Made by a program: the position numbers and the translations under genes | Shown here: positions 1 to 5,670 of the stretch, piece after piece | Numbering within the stretch: position 1 is the stretch's first letter | How the letters are laid out: every line of letters starts with the position of its first letter | Notes under the pieces: generated by a model | Database searches by the model: none | What the model was told of the DNA's origin: nothing | What the model saw: only the letters and a program-made list of their open reading frames with translations | Origin: Desulfuromonadaceae bacterium UBA2294 | GTDB taxonomy: Bacteria > Desulfobacterota > Desulfuromonadia > Desulfuromonadales > UBA2294 | NCBI GenBank assembly: GCA_002345625.1 | Contig: DDWE01000063.1 | Coordinates: 3,913 to 13,478, forward strand | DNA: 9,566 nt | Direction of reading: 5' to 3'

Positions 1-716
1 TGGTGCTGTTCGATTCCATCGACGGTGCCGCCCAGGCGGTCTCCAATATCATCCGCAACCGGATCATCCCCACCACTCTTGAATTCATGGACGGACGCAC
101 CCTCGATTGCGTGCGCCAGGCGACCGGCCTGCAGGTCCCCGATGCGGCCCGGGCGGTGCTGATCATCGAGGTCGACGGTGACCGCGAGTTTCTCGACAAG
201 CAGGCGCAGAAGATCGTCGAGATCATCCAGCCCCTCGGCGTCGTCGAGACCCGTATTGCCGAAACCCCGGCCGAGAGCGAAGCCCTGTGGCAGATCCGGC
301 GCTCGGTGTCGGCCTCCCTGCGCAAGGTCAATCCGGACAAGTTCAACGAGGATATCTGCGTGCCGCGCAGCAAGGTGCCGGAGATGATCCGCCGCATTGA
401 TGCCATCAGCGCCAAGCACAGTGTCGCCATCGTCAACTTCGGTCATGCCGGCGACGGCAACATCCACGTCAACATCATGATCGATAAAAAGATCGCGGGC
501 GAGTTGGAGAAGGCGGAACAAGCGATTGAAGAGGTGTTCAAAGAGGCGCTGGCTTTAGGTGGTACCATGAGCGGCGAACACGGTGTCGGCATCGCCAAGG
601 CGGCTTACATCCCGCTGGAGATCTCGGAGCAGGCGGCGGTCTACATGAAGACGATCAAGAAGGCGCTCGACCCGAACAACATTCTCAACCCTGGGAAGAT
701 CTTTTTGGAGGAATAG
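1..716 (+). CDS. glcD: FAD-linked 2-hydroxyacid oxidase subunit, GlcD-like (5' end outside window)
   Basis: This is the C-terminal part of a GlcD/D-lactate dehydrogenase-type flavoprotein. The frame is open from the first base, so the GTG at 3 is probably an internal Val codon and the N-terminal FAD-binding domain lies upstream. The visible 237 residues match the FAD-oxidase C-terminal domain. They include a substrate/metal-binding type motif GHAGDGNIHVN (visible residues 147-157), NEDICVPRSKVPE (115-127), and the characteristic ending with SGEHGVGIAK (190-199) and DPNNILNPGKIF. The family oxidises glycolate, D-lactate or related 2-hydroxyacids using FAD; the exact substrate cannot be read here. 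It is followed 73 nt downstream by the Fe-S subunit gene on the same strand, the usual glcD-glcF order. The last codons contain GGAGG (707-711), which resembles a Shine-Dalgarno for the next gene but is now far from it. Family assignment is firm; substrate is not. Confidence 0.9.
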   Translation, partial: VLFDSIDGAAQAVSNIIRNRIIPTTLEFMDGRTLDCVRQATGLQVPDAARAVLIIEVDGDREFLDKQAQKIVEIIQPLGVVETRIAETPAESEALWQIRRSVSASLRKVNPDKFNEDICVPRSKVPEMIRRIDAISAKHSVAIVNFGHAGDGNIHVNIMIDKKIAGELEKAEQAIEEVFKEALALGGTMSGEHGVGIAKAAYIPLEISEQAAVYMKTIKKALDPNNILNPGKIFLEE

Positions 717-717
717 G

Positions 718-782
718 TTTCAGATATCAGGTGTCAGGTGTCAGGTTTTCCTGAGGCCTGAACCCTGATTCCTGATTCCTGA
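718..782. repeat. Inverted array of 7-nt repeats (TCAGG / CCTGA units) between glcD and glcF
   Basis: Three TCAGG units start at 727, 734 and 741, preceded by a degenerate TCAGA at 720. Then comes TTTT (746-749), followed by five CCTGA units starting at 750, 757, 764, 771 and 778. The spacing is exactly 7 nt throughout, and the right arm is the reverse complement of the left. In RNA this gives an imperfect hairpin of 5-bp helices separated by 2x2 mismatches, with several possible registers. It occupies nearly the whole intergenic gap inside an apparent operon. There is no T-tract, so it is not an intrinsic terminator. It looks like an interspersed repeat rather than a regulatory site, but a role in mRNA processing or translation is possible. 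Confidence 0.8.
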
Positions 783-789
783 ATATAAA

Positions 790-2049
790 ATGGCCAAGCT
801 GAAAAAACTCGAAGATTACCGCGACGAGATCGACCAGTGCGTCAAGTGCGGCGCCTGCCGGGCGCACTGCCCGGTGTTCGGTGCCGAGAAGCACGAAGGG
901 CGCGTGGCGCGCGGCAAGGTGGCCCTCGCCCAGTCGCTGCTTGATGGCGAGATTGCTCTGGAACCGAAGGTGCTGGAGGACATGAGCCAGTGCCTGCTCT
1001 GCGGCAGCTGCTACGCCCAGTGTCCGAACAAGGTGCCGACGGAGGAGATCGTTGCCGCCGCACGACGGCGCATCGCCGAAGCCCAGGGGCTGTCGACCTT
1101 CGGCAAAGGGGTGGCAGCGGTGGTCGGCCGGCCGAAGCTGATGAACGCTCTGGCCAAGACCAGCGGCGTCTTCGCCAGGCTACTGTTCAAGAAGATCCCG
1201 GAGAACAGCGGCCTGCGCCTGCGCTTCCCGGCCCCGTGGATCGAGGCCGGGCGCACCCTGCCGCCGATTACCGCCAAACCGTTTCGCGAACAGGTGCCGG
1301 AGATCATTCCGGGTCAGCCGGGAATGCCGACGGTCGCCTTTTTCACCGGCTGCGGCATCAACTACATGTATCCGGCCGTCGGTGAGGCGTTTCTCAAGGC
1401 GCTGAAGTTTCTCGGTGTCACCGTCATCATTCCCAAAGATCAGGCCTGCTGCGGCCTGCCGGCAGTCAGTGCCGGCGCTGCTTCCACCGTGGAGCAGCTG
1501 GCGGAGCAGAACCTGACGGCGCTGACCCGGCACCCGGTCGATTACGTGGTGACCGCCTGCGCCTCCTGCAATGCCGGCATCGGCAAAGTCTACGCTGATC
1601 TCGGCGACGATTACGCCGCTCTGGCGAAAAAGACCCGCGACATCTTCGTCTTTCTGGTCGAGCTCGGCCTGGCGGAGAAACTCGCCGCCCTGCCGAAAAA
1701 AGCGGAGCGCAAGCGCGTCACCTATCACGACCCCTGCCACCTGCGCACCCGTGGCATCACTCAGGAGCCGCGGGCGATCCTCAAGGCGCTGCCGCAGGTC
1801 GATTATGTTGAGATGTCGTCGGCCGGGACCTGCTGTGGACTCGGCGGCACCTATTCGGTCTACCATTACGACACCAGCAAAAAGATCGGCGCCAAAAAAG
1901 CCGGGCATATTGCCGATAGCGGTGCCACTCTGGTCGCCACCGACTGTCCGGGCTGCATCATGCAGCTGCAGGATAGTATCAATCACGCGGGGGGCAAGCA
2001 GCAGGCGGTGCATATCCTCGAACTACTGGCCGAAGCCCTTCCGGAGTGA
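790..2049 (+). CDS. glcF: Glycolate/lactate oxidase iron-sulfur subunit, GlcF-like
   Basis: A complete 419-residue protein, close to the length of E. coli GlcF. The N-terminus has two [4Fe-4S] motifs of the C-x2-C-x2-C-x3-C-P type (Cys17/20/23/27 and Cys68/71/74/78). The C-terminal half has two cysteine-rich CCG domains: Cys188, Cys220-Cys221-Gly and Cys257/260 in the first; Cys316, Cys348-Cys349-Gly and Cys386/389 in the second. In the family this subunit carries electrons from the FAD subunit towards the quinone pool or, through CCG domains as in heterodisulfide reductase, to other partners. It follows the glcD-like gene on the same strand and ends at a strong intrinsic terminator. The ATG at 790 gives the expected N-terminus, but no Shine-Dalgarno lies just before it: the preceding bases are repeat units and ATATAAA. 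Translational coupling or a displaced ribosome site is likely. Glycolate versus D-lactate specificity is unresolved. Confidence 0.92.
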   Translation: MAKLKKLEDYRDEIDQCVKCGACRAHCPVFGAEKHEGRVARGKVALAQSLLDGEIALEPKVLEDMSQCLLCGSCYAQCPNKVPTEEIVAAARRRIAEAQGLSTFGKGVAAVVGRPKLMNALAKTSGVFARLLFKKIPENSGLRLRFPAPWIEAGRTLPPITAKPFREQVPEIIPGQPGMPTVAFFTGCGINYMYPAVGEAFLKALKFLGVTVIIPKDQACCGLPAVSAGAASTVEQLAEQNLTALTRHPVDYVVTACASCNAGIGKVYADLGDDYAALAKKTRDIFVFLVELGLAEKLAALPKKAERKRVTYHDPCHLRTRGITQEPRAILKALPQVDYVEMSSAGTCCGLGGTYSVYHYDTSKKIGAKKAGHIADSGATLVATDCPGCIMQLQDSINHAGGKQQAVHILELLAEALPE

Positions 2050-2081
2050 GGTCGGCGCGAAGTCGCTAACAGTGCACATCC

Positions 2082-2113
2082 AAAAGGCCCCGTTGACAAC
2101 AGCGGGGCCTTTT
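2082..2113 (+). terminator. Intrinsic terminator after glcF
   Basis: A perfect 11-bp stem: AAAAGGCCCCG (2082-2092) pairs with CGGGGCCTTTT (2103-2113) around a 10-nt loop. The right arm ends in a T-run, and the A-run on the left arm makes it potentially usable from both directions. It lies 33 nt after the glcF stop and closes the glcDF operon before the activator gene. Confidence 0.9.
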
Positions 2114-2198
2114 GCCGTTTAGTGAAAGCTTGGACCTGAATTGAAACAAATCGTTGCATATATATTCAGTAAATGATATATTTACACCCAACTGTTTC

Positions 2199-2204
2199 AG
2201 GAGG
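2199..2204 (+). promoter_or_regulatory. Shine-Dalgarno that sets the activator start at 2212
   Basis: AGGAGG lies 7 nt before the ATG at 2212. The in-frame upstream ATG at 2173 has only AT-rich sequence before it, so the protein starts at 2212. Confidence 0.85.
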
Positions 2205-2211
2205 TGTAGCG

Positions 2212-3927
2212 ATGATATCCCTGTCAACCGGCGACCGCTGGTTGTTTGACCAACTCTCCGAGCCGGCCTTTCTCCTCGATCCGCAGCGACAGATCCTTGC
2301 GGTGAATCCGGCGGCGGCAACCCTGTTTAATGTCAGTGAAGCGCACGTGCGTGGTCGCCGCTGCTCGACGGTCACCGGCTTTGCCCGTTGTGAGAGCTCC
2401 TGTGCTTTTGATGAGGTCGTGCGCAGCGGGCAGGGGAAGAAATCCCTCGATCTTGAATGCCTGCAAAGCTGTGACGGCAGCAGTCTGTGTGTTGAGTTGA
2501 CGCCGCTGCGCGATGCCGAAGGGCAGGTCGTCGCGGTGCTCGAGTTGATGCATGACGCCAGTATCGTCCGCACCCTGACCGATCGACTTGAACAGAAGCA
2601 GGCCCGCCTGCGTACGGAGATTGAACGTTCCCGCACTTTGGTCAACTCCATCGCCGATGGTGTTTACAGCATCGACCTTGACATGTGCCTGACCAGTTTC
2701 TCCCGTGGCGCTGAGCTGATGACCGGTTACAACGAAGAAGAGGTGCTCGGTCGCAAGTGTTTTGAAGTCTTCCGGACCAGTGTCTGCGACACCGATTGCC
2801 CCCTGAAATGGACCTTGAAGAATGAGCAGCCGGTGCAAAACTGCTCGGCGGCCATTATTGATAAGCAGAACCGGCGGATCCCCGCCTTTCTCTCCTCCGA
2901 TCTGCTGCGCGACAGCAACGGTGATATCTGCGGTTGCGTCGGCATCATCCGTGACCGTAGCGAGGTTGAAAACCTCAAGGCGAAAATGCACAACGAGTAC
3001 ACCTTCTCCGACTTTGTCGGCAAGAGCAAGGTGATGGGGGAGATTTTCGACCGGGTCCGGACAGTGGCCGCGACCGAGACGACGGTGTTGATCGCCGGTG
3101 AAAGCGGCACCGGCAAGGAGCTGCTCGCCCGTGCCATCCATTACAGGTCGGCGCGCAAGGCGGGCGCCTTCGTCAAGGTCAACTGTGCGTCTCTGGCCGA
3201 AACCCTGCTTGAGAGTGAACTGTTCGGTCATGAGAAAGGTGCGTTTACCGGGGCGGTGAAGTCGAAGCCGGGACGCTTCGAGCTGGCCAATGGCGGCACC
3301 CTGTTTCTTGACGAGATCGGCGACACCTCATTGGCGTTGCAGGCCAAGCTGCTGCGGGTATTGCAGGAGCGCGAGTTCGAACGGGTCGGGGGCATCCAGA
3401 CCTTAAAGACCGATGTCCGGGTCATCGCCGCGACCAATCGCGATCTGCAAAAACTGATCGCCAGCGGTGATTTTCGTGAGGATCTTTATTATCGGTTGTG
3501 TGTGGTGCCGGTTCATTTGCCGCCACTGCGTGAGCGCCGCGAGGATATTCCCCTTCTGGTTGAGTACTTTGTACAGAAGTTCAATGCCCGCGGCGAGCGG
3601 ATCAGGGAAGTCTCCAGCCGCGCCATGGCCCAGCTGATCAACTACGACTGGCCCGGCAACGTGCGTGAACTGGAGAATGCTATCGAACACGCCTATGTCA
3701 CCAGCGTCACTGACCGTGTCGAGCGGCGCTTCCTGCCGGCGGCGATTCAGCAGGCTGCCGTAGCCAGTGAGCCCGATCCGGAAGGCGACCAGTTCTGTGC
3801 CAGCGAACGTGAGCAACTGATGCAGGCGCTGGACCGGCATCGCTGGAAGAAGGCACCGGCGGCACAAGAGCTCGGGTTGAGTCGGACGACACTGTGGCGG
3901 AAGATGAAACAGTACGATCTGGTTTAG
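2212..3927 (+). CDS. Sigma-54-dependent transcriptional activator with two PAS domains
   Basis: A 571-residue bacterial enhancer-binding protein that would use ATP hydrolysis to open sigma-54 RNA polymerase complexes. Domain order: PAS (about 8-115); a short charged coiled-coil-like linker (about 118-143); a second PAS (about 144-255); an AAA+ domain (about 266-500); a Fis-type helix-turn-helix at the end (about 534-571). The AAA+ part has Walker A GESGTGKE (296-303), the sigma-54 contact loop GAFTGA (343-348), Walker B GGTLFLDE (361-368) and the WPGNVRELEN region (480-489), so it should be active. There is no receiver domain; the signal is probably sensed by the PAS domains. Both contain C-x8-C-x3-C (Cys51/60/64 and Cys183/192/196), suggesting a redox or metal signal. 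The gene has its own AT-rich leader downstream of the glcF terminator; a weak TTGAAA (2141) plus AT-rich -10 candidate is visible but unconvincing. Proximity to glcDF suggests, without proving, control of that operon. Confidence 0.93.
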   Translation: MISLSTGDRWLFDQLSEPAFLLDPQRQILAVNPAAATLFNVSEAHVRGRRCSTVTGFARCESSCAFDEVVRSGQGKKSLDLECLQSCDGSSLCVELTPLRDAEGQVVAVLELMHDASIVRTLTDRLEQKQARLRTEIERSRTLVNSIADGVYSIDLDMCLTSFSRGAELMTGYNEEEVLGRKCFEVFRTSVCDTDCPLKWTLKNEQPVQNCSAAIIDKQNRRIPAFLSSDLLRDSNGDICGCVGIIRDRSEVENLKAKMHNEYTFSDFVGKSKVMGEIFDRVRTVAATETTVLIAGESGTGKELLARAIHYRSARKAGAFVKVNCASLAETLLESELFGHEKGAFTGAVKSKPGRFELANGGTLFLDEIGDTSLALQAKLLRVLQEREFERVGGIQTLKTDVRVIAATNRDLQKLIASGDFREDLYYRLCVVPVHLPPLRERREDIPLLVEYFVQKFNARGERIREVSSRAMAQLINYDWPGNVRELENAIEHAYVTSVTDRVERRFLPAAIQQAAVASEPDPEGDQFCASEREQLMQALDRHRWKKAPAAQELGLSRTTLWRKMKQYDLV

Positions 3928-4030
3928 TTTTGGTATGACGGTTTCCCCGCTGTTCAAAACATTAAATCAAAACCCGGGGGTTCCGTCTTCGCCATGGCTA
4001 CGCCGAGACAAGCGCGGCCCCCGACGCCGC

Positions 4031-4062
4031 CCTACTCTTTTGTTAAGCGACAAAAGAGTAGG
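4031..4062. repeat. Perfect 13-bp inverted repeat, REP-like hairpin
   Basis: CCTACTCTTTTGT (4031-4043) and its exact complement ACAAAAGAGTAGG (4050-4062) flank the loop TAAGCG. The pattern of a short stem built around CTTTTG/CAAAAG with a small loop resembles hairpins found in families of bacterial intergenic repeats. It is followed by GCAGAAAAGCGC rather than a T-tract, so it is not a standard intrinsic terminator. Lying between convergent genes, it could still block read-through or protect mRNA 3' ends. Confidence 0.7.
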
Positions 4063-4305
4063 CAGAAAAGCGCTTGACCTGGCGGTCGGCACTTTCCGTA
4101 ACGGATCGGGATGCAATGATCAACGCAGCCAAGTGTTCCGTCCGCGGCATCCATCACCAGATGCCTTTGCGAATCTTCGACGTGGTCACTATCGATGAGT
4201 GGGCAGGGTCATAAGAGACAATGGTTTTTGTGAGTCAAAACCGAAAACCAGTAAGTAAGCTAAACTGGACCAGTCGTCCGGAAGTCCCTTGTTCATGGGG
4301 CACTG

Positions 4306-4349
4306 ACGGAAAAACAAACGGCCCGCAATGCACTTGGCATTGCAGGCCG
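4306..4349 (-). terminator. Intrinsic terminator of pilT
   Basis: On the minus strand, GGCCTGCAATGC pairs with GCATTGCGGGCC around CAAGT (4332-4336), and the stem extends by one more pair. It is followed by GTTTGTTTTT (plus-strand A-run at 4310-4318). The one imperfect position (4324/4344) is a U-G wobble on the minus strand but a C-A mismatch on the plus strand, which supports function in the pilT transcript. It lies about 38 nt past the pilT stop. Confidence 0.85.
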
Positions 4350-4386
4350 GATTATGTTTGGCATACGGTGACGATCCGCCCGGGTC

Positions 4387-5463
4387 CTAGGCCGCTCCCG
4401 GCTCCTTTTTCGGCAGGAACTGCTCAAAAGCCTTCTTGTCGTTGCAGCAGCGGTGCGCCTCTTCAGGGTTGATGGTTTTCGCCTTGAGCAGGTCGAGGAC
4501 GTGCTGATCCATCAACTGCATTCCGTCACCTTTGGCGGTCTGCATGATCGACGGGATCTGGAAGGTTTTCCCTTCACGGATCAGGTTACTGATCGCCGCG
4601 TTACCGATGAGGATTTCCAGGGCTGCGACCCGCCCCTTGCCATCGGCGGTCTTCATCAGCTGCTGGCAGATGACGCCGCGCAGACTCTCACCGAGCATGG
4701 TCCGGACCTGCTCCTGTGAATCTTTCGGAAAGGCGTCGATAATACGGTCGATGGTCTTGGCTGCCGAGTTGGTGTGCAGGGTACCGAAGACCAGATGGCC
4801 GGTCTCCGCTGCGGTCATCGCCAGGGAGATGGTCTCCAGGTCACGCATCTCGCCGACCAGAATGACGTCAGGGTCTTCGCGCAGTGCAGCGCGCAGGGCG
4901 TTGGCAAACGATTGCGAATGGGTGCCGATCTGGCGCTGGTTGAGTAGCGATTTCTTGTTTTCGTGGACGAACTCGAGCGGGTCCTCAAGGGTGAGAATGT
5001 GCTCCTTGCGGGTGGTGTTGATCAGGTCGATCATCGCCGCCAGAGTGGTCGATTTGCCACTTCCGGTCGGTCCGGTGACCAGAACCAGCCCTTTTTTCAG
5101 TCGCGTCAGTTTGCGAATCCCCTCCGGCAGTTTCAGGTCGTCGGCAGAGAGCACCTTGCTCGGAATGATCCGAAAGACTGCCGCGATGCCGCGGTGGGTC
5201 TGCATCAGGTTGCCGCGAAATCGCGCGACCCCCTCAAGAGCATAGGCAAAGTCGAGATCGCTGGTCGTGTCGAAATGCTCCCGTTGCTCTTCGTTGAGAA
5301 TCTCAAACAGCAGCGCCGCAGCTTGCTCATGGTTTAACGGTGGGTAGTTGAGGGGGACCATCTCGCCGTGCATACGAAAGATCGGCGGGGCGCCGCTGGA
5401 GATATGCAGGTCACTGGCACCCTGCTGCCGCAGCAGTTTGAACAGACTGTCGATCTTGGCCAT
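4387..5463 (-). CDS. pilT: Type IV pilus retraction ATPase PilT
   Basis: A 358-residue cytoplasmic hexameric secretion ATPase that drives pilus disassembly in twitching motility. The N-terminal PAS-like domain starts with SLFKLLRQQGASDLHISSG. The C-terminal RecA-like domain has Walker A GPTGSGKST (131-139), the Asp box around HILTLEDPLEF (155-165), Walker B VILVGEMRD (200-208) and the His box TGHLVFGTLHTNSA (221-234). Length and motif order match PilT rather than the longer PilB. The start at 5463 is chosen because TGAGGA sits 5 nt upstream and the N-terminus matches the family; the open frame continues upstream to 5649 but that extension is not family-like. The conserved retraction motif usually written AIRNLIRE reads AISNLIRE here (290-297). 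No other pilus genes are in the window. The gene lies 207 nt downstream of the protease gene on the same strand, with its own terminator, and is probably a separate unit. Confidence 0.96.
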   Translation of the reverse strand: MAKIDSLFKLLRQQGASDLHISSGAPPIFRMHGEMVPLNYPPLNHEQAAALLFEILNEEQREHFDTTSDLDFAYALEGVARFRGNLMQTHRGIAAVFRIIPSKVLSADDLKLPEGIRKLTRLKKGLVLVTGPTGSGKSTTLAAMIDLINTTRKEHILTLEDPLEFVHENKKSLLNQRQIGTHSQSFANALRAALREDPDVILVGEMRDLETISLAMTAAETGHLVFGTLHTNSAAKTIDRIIDAFPKDSQEQVRTMLGESLRGVICQQLMKTADGKGRVAALEILIGNAAISNLIREGKTFQIPSIMQTAKGDGMQLMDQHVLDLLKAKTINPEEAHRCCNDKKAFEQFLPKKEPGAA

Positions 5464-5670
5464 AAAGTTCCTCACAGGATTGATTTCAGCAAGACATCCC
5501 AACTGCAATAGCAAAAAGTGGGCCGTCACCAGCGAAAATGGATAACGGCCTGATTGCGGGCATTGACGGAATTTGCGGGCAGCGGCCATAGTCGTGGCGC
5601 ACACTTTTCGTGGCACACAGTTGTAACACATTTCTATTGGCAGAGCCAACAGCGTGGGCTCAGGAGAGGA

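Larger units (their letters stand above)
3928..4386. other. Gene-free convergent spacer between the activator and pilT
   Basis: 459 nt between two converging genes. It holds the perfect hairpin at 4031-4062, GC-rich flanks that look like part of a larger interspersed repeat (roughly 3965-4100, boundaries uncertain), and the pilT terminator at 4319-4349. I see no protein-coding signal. A 32-codon ORF at 4116-4214 has no recognisable product or ribosome site. No clear terminator for the activator gene is visible unless the 4031-4062 hairpin serves that role. Confidence 0.6.

Noticed and set aside
718..782. CRISPR-like array
   Set aside because: The repeat units are only 5-7 nt, directly adjacent, in inverted halves and without spacers.
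1180..2013. 277-codon antisense ORF opposite glcF
   Set aside because: Overlaps entirely with a well-supported Fe-S protein gene and has no recognisable motifs.
2131..2145. Possible sigma-54 promoter before the activator (TGGACCTGAATTGAA)
   Set aside because: The GG is present but the position 10 nt later is AA instead of the required GC.
2173..2211. Upstream in-frame ATG for the sigma-54 activator
   Set aside because: No Shine-Dalgarno precedes it, whereas AGGAGG is ideally placed before the ATG at 2212; the 13 extra residues overlap that ribosome site.
4116..4214. A 32-codon ORF in the convergent spacer
   Set aside because: No ribosome site, no recognisable sequence, and it adjoins a repeat element; it could be a gene remnant but nothing supports that.
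5464..5649. N-terminal extension of PilT to the ATG at 5649
   Set aside because: The sequence is not PilT-like and a good SD directly precedes the ATG at 5463.
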